Below are positions 8,789 through 17,124 of a stretch of 36,574 nucleotides of DNA, piece by piece; the stretch's first letter is position 1; each line of letters begins with the position of its first letter. The stretch comes from Candidatus Aminicenantota bacterium. GTDB taxonomy: Bacteria > Acidobacteriota > Aminicenantia > Aminicenantales > Aminicenantaceae. The stretch is taken from contig JAGLWV010000071.1 in assembly GCA_023133225.1 (NCBI GenBank), forward strand, positions 1-36,574, given 5' to 3'. Made by a program: the position numbers and the translations under genes. The notes under the pieces are model-generated. The model had not been told where the DNA came from, searched no databases, and was given only the letters and a program-made list of their open reading frames with translations.

Positions 8789-10159
8789 TCAAAAGGCTCC
8801 TCTTGCCAGGAATCGGATATAAAAGATTGTTTCCATCAAAGCTTCACTAGTCACAACAGGTGAAATTGCCACCCAGCGCAGGACGGTTTTATTATCCAAT
8901 TTGGTCATCGATATAGAGCGTTTGCCCTCTGTCATGATTCTCTCATAGATGTATTGCTGCAGATGATCCAGTTCTTTTTCCGGAAAGCCCTCAGGGATGA
9001 TGCGGAAGCAGAGAATCCCTGTGTCAGGCTGGTGACACAGCTCAATATCAGGTTCGCTCTTAAGCTTATCAGCCGCAGCCTTGATCGCGTCGAGAGGAGC
9101 ACGAAGTCTTTTGATCGCTTTCGCCATTCCCTGATATCGCAGGGAAGTCACGAGGGATAGGGCAGAAAAGGGCCGGGTGGATGGAGCTGACTTCAGCCCA
9201 GGATTTGGTGTAGAATCCCTTTCAGGATTGAAATAATCGGCGTGAAGCACCATCCTGCGGAAGTCTTTCCGGCGGCGCACAAAAAGCAAAGAATTTGGGA
9301 TGGGAATTCCCAGTTGTTTGTGCGGATCCCAGGACACTGAATCCGCAAGCTCTATACCTGAAAATAAAGGCTTCCATGCAGGAACAAGGCTGTAAGCCAA
9401 TCCGTAGGCGCCATCGACATGAAGCCAGACATCGGAATTCTCACATAGCTTTACTATGGGGAGGATCGGATCAACCGAACCGGTGGAAGTCGTGCCTGCT
9501 GTAGCAACTACGCAAAAGACTTCTTTTGTTCTTCTCTGATTTTTTAAGGTTCCTTCCATGCGCTTGACATCGATCCGGCGATTTCTGTCAACATCCAGAG
9601 TCACAAGACTGTTTTCCCCAAGTCCCAAAATACGCAGGGCATGCTTTAGGGAAAAATGTGCATCACAGGAAGCTAATATCCTCAGATCGCCTGGATTTGC
9701 AAAGCCCTGCAGCCCTTTACGGGCAAAATCAAAACCGTTTTTTTCGGCTTTCCGGTGGAGTGCCATATACAAAGCTTGTTGATTGGCATAGGTGCCGCAG
9801 TACATAAACGTGGCATCAGAATCAGGGGAAAGTCCAAAGAGCCGGCATAAAGCTCTGCCGCACAGTTCTTCCAACATTGCTCCACCTGGAGAAACCTGCC
9901 AGTTTGTTACACCTTGATTGTAGGTGAGGGCAATCTTTGCCCCGAATTCAGCTCCCTCTTCAGGGAACGAATTAAACATTGATTGGAATTCAGGCAAGTC
10001 ATACCGCATCAGGTGAGGAAGGAGGCGTTCTTTGACCAGTTTGGTTAAAGTCTTCAGGGAGATTCCTTGATTTTGAAAATCAACGAGAGGTTCTAAATCC
10101 AGGGCGACTTGTTCAGGTTGGGCTCCCGAGTATATGGAGGCTTTGGTGTTATTTTTCAT
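8789..10159 (-). CDS. Group II PLP-dependent amino acid decarboxylase
   Basis: 456 aa, cytosolic. It resembles aromatic-L-amino-acid/glutamate decarboxylases (pyridoxal-deC family): TNWQVSPGGAMLEELCGRAL (~84-103), CGTYANQQALYMAL, ASCDAHFSLKHALRILG, TAGTTSTGSVDPI, the aspartate that contacts the pyridinium N in WLHVDGAYG, and the Schiff-base lysine K281 in SWDPHKQLGIP. Expected chemistry is decarboxylation of an L-amino acid to the amine and CO2; the substrate cannot be read from sequence, and some family members instead act as aldehyde synthases. A strong SD (AAGGAGG, 8 nt from ATG) precedes it, 42 bp after the hydantoinase stop. Its stop abuts the symporter start. Pairing with a hydantoinase is unusual, because an N-carbamoylase would be the expected partner. 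Confidence 0.9.
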   Translation of the reverse strand: MKNNTKASIYSGAQPEQVALDLEPLVDFQNQGISLKTLTKLVKERLLPHLMRYDLPEFQSMFNSFPEEGAEFGAKIALTYNQGVTNWQVSPGGAMLEELCGRALCRLFGLSPDSDATFMYCGTYANQQALYMALHRKAEKNGFDFARKGLQGFANPGDLRILASCDAHFSLKHALRILGLGENSLVTLDVDRNRRIDVKRMEGTLKNQRRTKEVFCVVATAGTTSTGSVDPILPIVKLCENSDVWLHVDGAYGLAYSLVPAWKPLFSGIELADSVSWDPHKQLGIPIPNSLLFVRRRKDFRRMVLHADYFNPERDSTPNPGLKSAPSTRPFSALSLVTSLRYQGMAKAIKRLRAPLDAIKAAADKLKSEPDIELCHQPDTGILCFRIIPEGFPEKELDHLQQYIYERIMTEGKRSISMTKLDNKTVLRWVAISPVVTSEALMETIFYIRFLARGAF

Positions 10160-10201
10160 GGCTGTTCCTCCTTGGAAAAAATGGCAGGCTTGATGTTAAA
10201 A

Positions 10202-11602
10202 TCATAGTGATGCCTTGATGGACTGATTGAGCCTGCGGTGGAGATAGCGGCCTCTTCCTTTCTTGGCGAAACAGCGGTCTCCATCAATGATAAGCTCACC
10301 GCGGGAGAAGACTTTTTCGATTTTACCTCTTATCTCTATGTTTTCATAAGCAGACCAGTCAGTAGCCATGTGGAGAGATTCCTGGTTCATTGTCCATTTG
10401 GCATGAGGATCAAAGATTACAATATCCGCATCAGCGCTTGGAGCGAGGGTTCCTTTTTGCGGTGCCAGACCGAACAGGTTGGCCGGCGTGGTTGAAACCA
10501 ATTCAACAAATCTTTGTAGTGTAATCCGCCCTTTGGATACACCCTCGGAATAGAGCAAGTTGAGCCGCGGTTCAATCCCCGGGATACCGTTGGGACATTT
10601 GTCGAAGCTCTCTGCACCGAAGAGTTTTGCTTCCCACGAATAAGCCGCATCATCAGAGCTTACCATCGAAACACGGCCATCTTGAAGGCCTGCCCAGAGC
10701 CGGTCCTGGATGGATTGGCTTCTGAGTGGTGGGGAGCAGATCCATTTGATGCCGTCTTCTCGTTCCAGCATTTTGTCTGTAAAGATTAAATAATGGGTAC
10801 ATGTTTCAGCGAAAACATCCTGACCTTCACTCCGGGCCGCTCCAACAAGCTCAATGCCTTTGTCTGTTGCCATATGAACAATAAAGAGACGGCTCCCTGT
10901 TTCCCGCACCAGTTGAATACAGCGGCTGATGGCTCTATTCTCGGCTTCCGGGGGCCTGCTTTTGGCATGGTAGCCGGGTCTTGTCAGACCTGAATGGATC
11001 ATCCGCGGAACGTTTTCTTCTATCATATCGTTGTCTTCGGCATGAACCATTAACATGCCGCCAGCGTCTCGCAAACGTTCTAAAATACATCTTAAATCCG
11101 AGTCTTCGACCATAAGTCCCTCATTGCGGTAAGTCATGTAGCACTTGATTGTCGGAGCTCCTTCTTCAACTAAAAGTGGGATCTCATCTAAGACCTCTGG
11201 TCTGGGCTCCGTGATAACGGAATGTATTCCCCAGTCAACCAAAGCCTTCCCTTCGGCTTCTTCTTTTTTGTTTTTAAGAGTGCTCATCAGATTATCGCCG
11301 GGACTCTGATTTGAGAAATCGATAATACTTGTAACACCTCCATAGGCAGCTGCCAGCGTGCCAGTGTAGTAATCATGCACGCTGGTGGTGTTCATAAATT
11401 CATCGTTGAAGTGGACATGGGTATCGACTGCACCTGGAAGCACGAGAAGACCTGCCGCATCAATTTCAGCATCAACCTTATGATCTGAAAGGTTGTCTAA
11501 AGCTGCGATTCGCTCACCTCGAATAAGAACATCCTGTCGCGAGACAGTTTGTCCCAAAACGACTGTGCCTCCTCTGATCAATGTTGTCTTTGTTTTTGTC
11601 AC
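10202..11602 (-). CDS. D-hydantoinase / dihydropyrimidinase-type amidohydrolase
   Basis: 466 aa from the GTG at 11602. Metal-site motifs of cyclic amidohydrolases are all present: DTHVHFND, the carboxylated-lysine segment TIKCYMTYRN, MVHAEDND, FIVHMATDKG and SSDDAAYSW. PNGIPGIEPRLNLLYSEGV and TLAPSADADIVIFDP match dihydropyrimidinase/D-hydantoinase more than allantoinase. It should open a hydantoin or dihydropyrimidine ring to the N-carbamoyl acid. The ORF-track start (TTG at 11659) is rejected: that TTG is part of a well-placed -35 box (TTGACT, 17 bp, TAAGAT), while the GTG at 11602 has AAGAAGGG about 6 nt upstream and leads directly into the conserved LIRGGTVV strand. It is the first gene of the operon hydantoinase - decarboxylase - symporter - racemase. 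Confidence 0.9.
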   Translation of the reverse strand: MTKTKTTLIRGGTVVLGQTVSRQDVLIRGERIAALDNLSDHKVDAEIDAAGLLVLPGAVDTHVHFNDEFMNTTSVHDYYTGTLAAAYGGVTSIIDFSNQSPGDNLMSTLKNKKEEAEGKALVDWGIHSVITEPRPEVLDEIPLLVEEGAPTIKCYMTYRNEGLMVEDSDLRCILERLRDAGGMLMVHAEDNDMIEENVPRMIHSGLTRPGYHAKSRPPEAENRAISRCIQLVRETGSRLFIVHMATDKGIELVGAARSEGQDVFAETCTHYLIFTDKMLEREDGIKWICSPPLRSQSIQDRLWAGLQDGRVSMVSSDDAAYSWEAKLFGAESFDKCPNGIPGIEPRLNLLYSEGVSKGRITLQRFVELVSTTPANLFGLAPQKGTLAPSADADIVIFDPHAKWTMNQESLHMATDWSAYENIEIRGKIEKVFSRGELIIDGDRCFAKKGRGRYLHRRLNQSIKASL

Positions 11603-11630
11603 GATTTTCCCTTCTTTTTTTAGCGAAAGA

Positions 11631-11659
11631 ATCTTAACACCCAAAAATTCTGAAGTCAA
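11631..11659 (-). promoter_or_regulatory. Sigma70-like promoter of the hydantoinase operon
   Basis: On the minus strand, TTGACT (11659-11654), a 17-bp spacer and TAAGAT (11636-11631) lie so that a transcript would start about 20 nt before the GTG at 11602. The -35 box lies in one arm of the inverted repeat 11643-11722. Confidence 0.5.
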
Positions 11660-11722
11660 AAGTTACACATTTTGAACAGGTGTTATAAGGAGTATTTCTC
11701 TATTATTTGACTTCAAATTTTT
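11643..11722. repeat. Inverted repeat in the divergent hydantoinase / sensor-kinase promoter region
   Basis: AAAAATTCTGAAGTCAAA (11643-11660) and TTTGACTTCAAATTTTT (11706-11722) are inverted arms that match along their whole length apart from one missing base, 45 bp apart. The arms lie between two divergent operons, and each outward face carries a TTGACT that could be a -35 box. It could be a regulator dyad allowing looping or a miniature element; sequence alone does not decide. Confidence 0.6.
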
Positions 11723-11815
11723 CCTAATATAAGCTCATAAAGGAAAAGGGTTGAGAAATCGCTAATTGTCGAAAAAGCAGATCCCTTTAAATAATAAAGG
11801 CAGGGACAACTGTAG

Positions 11816-13957
11816 GTGAAGATAAAACTGAATTGGCAGAGAAGGGCGATAATAATATTCGCCGGGACAATATTCCTCTTGAGCATCATACTAACCATAT
11901 TTGCTGTCCGGGAAGCGGAAAGAGAAAAGTTAATCAGGGAGAGCGAAATAGAAGAAGAACAACAAAGGTCATCAATACTCATTATTGATCAGGTCAAAGC
12001 AATTATATCTGAGGCAGAGGCAAGGATAATCAGGCTGGTTCGTGGCGCTCAAATCCAGTTTTATGGAAAAGAGCTTACTGAAGTTTGCAGGAGGATAGAA
12101 GAAAGCGAAGAAATAGTTGCTGATATTTTCCTTGTCAGCGGGAAAGGGGAAGTCAGTTTTCCGCTCTTCGAACCGCTTTTCCTTCTTCCCGGAGAAAAAC
12201 AGGAAATAAGAGAAAGACCCATTGAGATCGAGGCTGATTCTCTATTGAAAAGAGCAGAGACATCTGAATTCAAGACAAAAAATTATCCTCTGGCAATAAA
12301 GTCTTATCAAGAACTGATGGGTGCGACTTCTGATAGTGACTACCGAGCCATGCTCATAAACAGGATAGGAAGGTGCTACACGAAGTCCGGAAAACACCTT
12401 AAGGCTGTTCGGGCCTATCAAAAGATTTTAAAAGATTATCCAAGAAAAGTAAGCTCTGATGGAATACCGCTTGGAATCATAGCTCAGTATCAGATAGGAA
12501 ACATATACTTAGGGACAGGGAAAAAGATAGAGGCTGCTGAAGCATTCTTTGAACTCTACAACGGCCTTTTGGAATCCAAATGGCTGTTGAATAAGAATCA
12601 ATTTTTTTTCTACCGAAATAAAGTCAAAGATATGTTTAAAACATCCACAGTGGATACAGACGAGACAAGGGATGGAAAAAGTCTCATGAAAAAATGGAGT
12701 GAAATGGAGCAGATTGAAGAAGATAAATTAAGAAAGATGGAGACCATAGAGAATCTCATACAGAAGGTCATTCCCCTAATTAAGACAAAAAAGCCTGCCT
12801 CAAGTGAGGCCTCTGGAAGATTCCTTCACCTCTCTGAGACAATCGGAAAAGAACTTCATCTGGTTTCATATACACATATCAATGAACATTCAATCTTTGG
12901 CATAAAAATAGATTTCGAAGTCCTGGCAAAGAAGCTTCTTCCCCCAATTTTGGACAAGCTTCCACTGAGAAAAGAATGGCATGTCCAGATAAGAGATGAA
13001 TTTGGGAATACGGTCTCTGGCGAAGATATCACTAAGTTGATAGACCCAACTTCCCTGTTAACCTTTTCAAAAGGCTTTGAAGAAGATTTTCCTCCTTGGA
13101 AGGTTAATATTTTTCAAACCAACCCGGGCTCAGCGCAAAGGCAATTTAATCTGAGACGAAATATCTACATCCTCACTGTAGCAGTTGTAATATTCGCATT
13201 GCTTTTTGGAGGATTGTTGGCGATAAGGAGTACGGCGAAAGAATTGAAGTTGGCGAAGTTAAAGTCAGATTTCGTATCCACAGTTTCGCATGAATTCAGG
13301 ACACCTTTGACTTCTATTCGGTATTTAGCGGAAATGCTCCAGAGAGGGCGTGTGCAAGAAGAAGATAAGAAGCAAGAGTATTATGAAACGATAACCAGTG
13401 AAAGCGAACGCTTGAACAGACTCATTGAGAACTTACTCGATTTTTCGAAAATTGAAGCCGGAATGAAAGAGTATCAGTTTGAGGTGACAGATATAACCGA
13501 GTTGGCAAGAGACGTTAGCTCTCGATTTCAGAAGCAGATTGGCCGTGAGGAATTCATCATAGAGAGTGAGATGTCAGGCCAGGTGCCAAAAGTATCAGTA
13601 GATAGAGAGGCAATCTCCCGGGCTCTATTCAATTTGCTCGATAACGCTATAAAATATTCGGGGCAAAGCCGCAAGGCATTTCTTCGTGCCTGGCCTGACG
13701 GGGAAAACATATTTCTGGAAGTGCAGGATGAGGGAATTGGTATCAGCAAGCAAGAGCAGATGAAAATTTTTGAGAAATTTTATAGGTCTGATGATATACG
13801 GAACAGTCGCATCGAGGGAAGCGGTATTGGTCTAACCCTGGTAGCCCACATTGTCAAGGCACATGGAGGTGAAGTGCTGTTGGAAAGCGATGTGGGAAAA
13901 GGGACAAAGGTTACTATAAAACTGCCTGCGAAACGAAAAGTGGATAGAAAAGGTTGA
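11816..13957 (+). CDS. Sensor histidine kinase with TPR-containing extracytoplasmic domain
   Basis: 713 aa, GTG start. TM1 is at ~11-29 and TM2 at ~447-470 (ILTVAVVIFALLFGGLLAI). The ~415-residue extracytoplasmic part between them includes TPR-like repeats at ~139-235 (YPLAIKSYQELMG, YTKSGKHLKAVRAYQKILKDYP, GKKIEAAEAFFELY). The cytoplasmic part has a HisKA domain with phospho-acceptor H492 in STVSHEFRTPLTSIRYL and a HATPase_c domain with N box LFNLLDNAIKYS, G1 DEGIGIS and G2 GSGIGLTLVAHIV. It autophosphorylates and should pass phosphate to the OmpR-type regulator encoded immediately downstream. No HAMP was seen. A TPR sensor region suggests it binds a protein or peptide, perhaps the secreted TPR/PD40 protein of the same operon (inference). 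Confidence 0.92.
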   Translation: MKIKLNWQRRAIIIFAGTIFLLSIILTIFAVREAEREKLIRESEIEEEQQRSSILIIDQVKAIISEAEARIIRLVRGAQIQFYGKELTEVCRRIEESEEIVADIFLVSGKGEVSFPLFEPLFLLPGEKQEIRERPIEIEADSLLKRAETSEFKTKNYPLAIKSYQELMGATSDSDYRAMLINRIGRCYTKSGKHLKAVRAYQKILKDYPRKVSSDGIPLGIIAQYQIGNIYLGTGKKIEAAEAFFELYNGLLESKWLLNKNQFFFYRNKVKDMFKTSTVDTDETRDGKSLMKKWSEMEQIEEDKLRKMETIENLIQKVIPLIKTKKPASSEASGRFLHLSETIGKELHLVSYTHINEHSIFGIKIDFEVLAKKLLPPILDKLPLRKEWHVQIRDEFGNTVSGEDITKLIDPTSLLTFSKGFEEDFPPWKVNIFQTNPGSAQRQFNLRRNIYILTVAVVIFALLFGGLLAIRSTAKELKLAKLKSDFVSTVSHEFRTPLTSIRYLAEMLQRGRVQEEDKKQEYYETITSESERLNRLIENLLDFSKIEAGMKEYQFEVTDITELARDVSSRFQKQIGREEFIIESEMSGQVPKVSVDREAISRALFNLLDNAIKYSGQSRKAFLRAWPDGENIFLEVQDEGIGISKQEQMKIFEKFYRSDDIRNSRIEGSGIGLTLVAHIVKAHGGEVLLESDVGKGTKVTIKLPAKRKVDRKG

Positions 13958-13962
13958 TAAAA

Positions 13963-14655
13963 ATGGCGGAAAAAATGGATAAGATTTTAATTGTCGAGGA
14001 TGACAAAGCCATTCTCATGGGATTAAAAGATGACCTGGAGTTCGAGGGATACGGAGTCTCTATAGCCTTGGACGGCAAGGAGGGTTTAAAGCAGGCCATG
14101 GAGAAGGAGTTCCAGTTGATAATCCTTGATATATTGCTTCCAGAACTGAATGGCTTCGAGGTGTGCAAGAAGCTCAGAGAAGCAGGGAAAGACACACCGA
14201 TTCTGATGCTTACAGCGGCAAGGACAGAGGAGATGGATAAAGTGTTAGGGCTGGAGTTGGGCGCTGATGACTATGTCACAAAGCCTGTGGGATCAAGGGA
14301 GCTGGTGGCAAGAGTGAAGGCTATTTTAAGAAGGGCAAGACAGAAGGAGAAGAGTGGAGAAATTTACGAATTTGGTGATATCTCCGTAAATTTTAAAAGC
14401 CACGAGGTTCTCAAAGCCGGGCAGCAATTACACTTGACCGCTTTAGAATTTAAGCTGCTCAAGCTCTTCATCGAACACAGAGGAGAAGTACTGACTAGAG
14501 ATACCATGCTCGGTGAAACGTGGGGCGATGCTATTGTTTCTCCCCGGACAATAGATCCACATATCGTCCACCTGAGAAAGAAGATAGAGAATAATCCTTC
14601 TAACCCGGAATATATTATCAGTGTCAGAGGTGTCGGATACAAGTTTAACGGGTAA
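13963..14655 (+). CDS. OmpR/PhoB-family response regulator
   Basis: 230 aa from ATG 13963. Receiver domain: acidic pocket in VEDDKAIL, phospho-acceptor D56 in LIILDILLPELNGF, conserved T in MLTAAR and K in VTKPVGSREL. The C-terminal winged helix shows LTALEFKLLKLFIEHRGEVLTRDTML and the recognition-helix/wing part SPRTIDPHIVHLRKKIENNP...GVGYKF, typical of OmpR/PhoB DNA binding. The ORF track begins at a TTG (13954) overlapping the kinase stop; the ATG nine bases later, with AAAAGG about 9 nt upstream, is preferred. It is cognate to the kinase just upstream. OmpR/PhoB regulators bind tandem ~11-bp-spaced half-sites; such arrays occur at 14661-14700 and 18359-18391 and are proposed targets. Confidence 0.93.
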   Translation: MAEKMDKILIVEDDKAILMGLKDDLEFEGYGVSIALDGKEGLKQAMEKEFQLIILDILLPELNGFEVCKKLREAGKDTPILMLTAARTEEMDKVLGLELGADDYVTKPVGSRELVARVKAILRRARQKEKSGEIYEFGDISVNFKSHEVLKAGQQLHLTALEFKLLKLFIEHRGEVLTRDTMLGETWGDAIVSPRTIDPHIVHLRKKIENNPSNPEYIISVRGVGYKFNG

Positions 14656-14660
14656 GAAAA

Positions 14661-14700
14661 TCTCAACTAAAAATTATTGAAAACTCAACTCAGTCTTAAC
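14661..14700 (-). promoter_or_regulatory. 11-bp-phased heptamer array (candidate OmpR-type operator)
   Basis: Read on the minus strand, GTTAAGA (14700-14694), GTTGAGT (14689-14683) and GTTGAGA (14667-14661) start 11 and 22 bp apart, that is, on one face of the helix with one position unoccupied. The site begins 5 bp after the response-regulator stop and lies upstream of the TPR/PD40 gene. The same heptamer with the same phasing occurs at 18359-18391. Confidence 0.5.
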
Positions 14701-14762
14701 ACTTATTGGGAGGGAATTTGATATTATTCTCCAGGAAAAAGAATTTGAGAGGATATTTGATT

Positions 14763-16886
14763 GTGAATCCAACAAAAATTCACTTTTTGTTCTTCATAGC
14801 AATATTGATCCTGTTTTCTTTTACTCTTTTGCAAGAAGCCCTGTCCCAAGAATCAGCCGAGCAGCTCTACGAAGCCGCGTTATTTAAGAAGGAAGCAGAA
14901 GGAAATTTGGAAGGAGCTATAGAAATCTTCCGAAAGATTATCGCGGAGTTTCCTGAGAACAGAAAGATAGCCGCAAAAGCCCAGCTTCAAATCGGGCTGT
15001 GCTACGAAAAATTAGGCCTTAAAGAAGCCCAAAAAGCTTTTCAGAATGTTGTGGATAACTATCCTGAGCAGACAGAAATGGTTAATGTGGCAAAACAAAA
15101 ACTATCCCGTCTCTTGAGAGCTAAGACTGTCATCGAAAAAGGTGATAAGCGATTGAGAATGCGCAAGGTTTTCACAGGACATCCCAGAGACTTTGTAGGT
15201 ACACCTTCTCCTGATGGGCGATATCTTTCAACAGTGGATTGGGAGACAGGCGACCTGGCCATAAAAGAAATTCCCACAGGAAAGCTGCGTCGCCTCACCC
15301 ATAAGGAAAGTCGGAAGAAGTCGCAGGAGTATGCTTTCCTCTCCATATGGTCTCCTGATGGGAAAAAAGTGGCCTATTCCTGGCTTAATGAAGAGGAATT
15401 TTTTGAACTTCGTATCATCGGTCTGGACGGGGCAGAGCCTCGGATTCTCTATCGAAACAAAGAAAAATTCTTAGTTCAACCGTTTGAATGGTCCCCTGAC
15501 GGCAAACACATTTTGGCAGGACTTGGGGAATACCAAAGGATTACCCAAATAGCTACCATCTCTGTCTTGGATGGGTCGGTCCATATTCTCAAAGAGGGCT
15601 TGATCAACTCCGGACTCTATTCGTCAGACGGAAATTTCATCATCTATGATTTTGTTTCGATAGCTCAAGAGTCCCGGGGAAGTGATATTGCGTTGCTCCC
15701 TGTTCAGGGAGGTGAGGAAATTTCTCTGGTTAAACATCCTGCTCACGACTTCTCGCTCTGCTGGGATCTCCAAGGAGAGAGGCTGCTTTTTATGAGCGAC
15801 CGGACAGGAAATATGGATATATGGGCTCTTGAGGTGCAGGATGGAAAACCTCAGGGAAAACCCTATCTCATCAAAAAAAATATGGGAAGGATATCCCCAC
15901 TGGGTTTCACTGAGAGTGGTGCCTTGTATTACGAGATATATACAAGTATGGAGGATGTTTATACCGCGACTCTGGATTTAGAGCAAAATTCTCTTTTAGC
16001 TCTACCAAGCAGAGCAGAAAGCTTGTTTATCGGAGCTAACGGTTCTCCTGACTTCTCTCCGGACGGGAAATACCTTGCCTATATCTCAAAACGGACCTTC
16101 GGGCCTGGGCGCTTCGAACCCCTGGCTATATGTATTCTTTCTCTGGAGTCGGGCATAAAACGTGAACTTTTCCCAGACCTAGAGAATATGAGGTTTATCC
16201 GCTGGTCTGCTGATGGGAAAAATTTCTTTTCTTTTGGATTCGACAAAAAAGGACTCAAGGGTCTGTATTCCATTGATGCCCAAACAGGCGAAGTAGATCT
16301 TATCTTGAAGTGTAAGATACTTGAGGAGTTTATCCCTGAGATCGATGTGTTCCCTGATGGAAAAAAGATTGTCTACAAGAAATACAAGAGGGCAAAGGCA
16401 GGAACGGGTAGTATCATGAGCATAAGAGTCCGGGATATTCAAAGCGGGAAAGAAGAAGAGATTTATCATGAGGAGAATGCTTCGGAGAGTCATCATGTGG
16501 CTTTATCTTCTGATGGGAAGTGGATAGCTTTTGATGACATAGATTCACGATGGATTTTGAAAGTCATCAGAGTCACAGGAGGAGATTCCAGAGAGTTATG
16601 TAGAACAAGATCTGGAGAAAGTCTTTCTTCATTCGATTGGCGGCCTGACAGCCGAGAAATATTTTTTACAAAATGGATAAAAGGCAAAAAACTCACTCAG
16701 TTATGGCGATTGAGTTTAGAGGGTGAAGAACCACAAAGAATTGAGTTACCCATAAGGGTAATGAGGGAATTTTGTTTTCATCCGGACGGGAAGCGAATTG
16801 CCTTTAGTGCAGCCTACAGAGAAGTAGAGATCTGGGTGATGGAAAATTTGCTTCGCCTTAAGAAAGTCGAAAAAATATTCAAATGA
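14763..16886 (+). CDS. Secreted TPR plus WD40-like (PD40/TolB-type) beta-propeller protein
   Basis: About 708 aa if GTG 14763 is used. The tracked TTG (14706) lies before the SD-like GAGAGGA at 14747-14753, which is 9 nt from this GTG and yields a clean signal peptide (NPTKIHFLFFIAILILFSFTL). After it come TPR-like helices (EGAIEIFRKIIAEFPENRK, LGLKEAQKAFQNVVDNYPEQ) and then about ten PD40 blades marked by SPDG-type turns: PSPDGRYLS, WSPDGKKVAYS, WSPDGKHILAG, FSPDGKYLAYIS, WSADGKNFFSF, SSDGKWIAFDD and FHPDGKRIAFS. The fold is that of TolB-like periplasmic propellers that bind proteins or peptides. Third gene of the two-component operon, so probably both a target and a candidate input of that system (inference). 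A GTCAT-type miniature repeat begins 10 bp after its stop. Confidence 0.85.
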   Translation: MNPTKIHFLFFIAILILFSFTLLQEALSQESAEQLYEAALFKKEAEGNLEGAIEIFRKIIAEFPENRKIAAKAQLQIGLCYEKLGLKEAQKAFQNVVDNYPEQTEMVNVAKQKLSRLLRAKTVIEKGDKRLRMRKVFTGHPRDFVGTPSPDGRYLSTVDWETGDLAIKEIPTGKLRRLTHKESRKKSQEYAFLSIWSPDGKKVAYSWLNEEEFFELRIIGLDGAEPRILYRNKEKFLVQPFEWSPDGKHILAGLGEYQRITQIATISVLDGSVHILKEGLINSGLYSSDGNFIIYDFVSIAQESRGSDIALLPVQGGEEISLVKHPAHDFSLCWDLQGERLLFMSDRTGNMDIWALEVQDGKPQGKPYLIKKNMGRISPLGFTESGALYYEIYTSMEDVYTATLDLEQNSLLALPSRAESLFIGANGSPDFSPDGKYLAYISKRTFGPGRFEPLAICILSLESGIKRELFPDLENMRFIRWSADGKNFFSFGFDKKGLKGLYSIDAQTGEVDLILKCKILEEFIPEIDVFPDGKKIVYKKYKRAKAGTGSIMSIRVRDIQSGKEEEIYHEENASESHHVALSSDGKWIAFDDIDSRWILKVIRVTGGDSRELCRTRSGESLSSFDWRPDSREIFFTKWIKGKKLTQLWRLSLEGEEPQRIELPIRVMREFCFHPDGKRIAFSAAYREVEIWVMENLLRLKKVEKIFK

Positions 16887-16895
16887 CAACTGTAT

Positions 16896-16993
16896 GTCAT
16901 CGCGAGCGAAGCGTGGCGATCCACTGTTACGAAGCCTGAAAGGCCGTGGCAATCCCGAGGAATTGCTTCGTTGCTAACGTTTTTCGCAATGAC
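16896..16993. repeat. GTCAT-type miniature dispersed repeat
   Basis: It begins GTCATCGCGAGCGAAGCGTG and ends TTTTTCGCAATGAC, giving inverted termini with one mismatch, and contains GGCAATCCCGAGG and ATTGCTTCG segments. It belongs by appearance to the widespread non-autonomous GTCATTGCGAGCGAAGC...GCTTCGCTCGCAATGAC repeats found in many bacterial genomes. It follows directly after the TPR/PD40 gene. Confidence 0.75.
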
Positions 16994-17019
16994 GACTGTC
17001 ACGTCACTTTGACAGCCTT

Positions 17020-17075
17020 AGAAATCAGGGACATGTACCGATTTTGTGAAATCGGTAACGTGTCCCATGATTTCT
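17020..17075. repeat. 56-bp REP-like palindrome, copy B
   Basis: Base-for-base identical to copies A (6638-6693) and C (18138-18193), in the same orientation. It lies 3' of the secreted unknown gene (17125-18108, minus), 49 bp beyond its stop. Confidence 0.9.
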
Positions 17076-17124
17076 AGAGCTGGGACTAAGATTTGCTCCC
17101 TCTTCCTATAAGATTTGTTCTTTA

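Noticed and set aside
11603-11659. TTG start at 11659 for the hydantoinase as listed in the ORF track
   Set aside because: The TTG is part of a probable -35 box, the extra 19 residues are not family-like, and GTG 11602 has a good SD.
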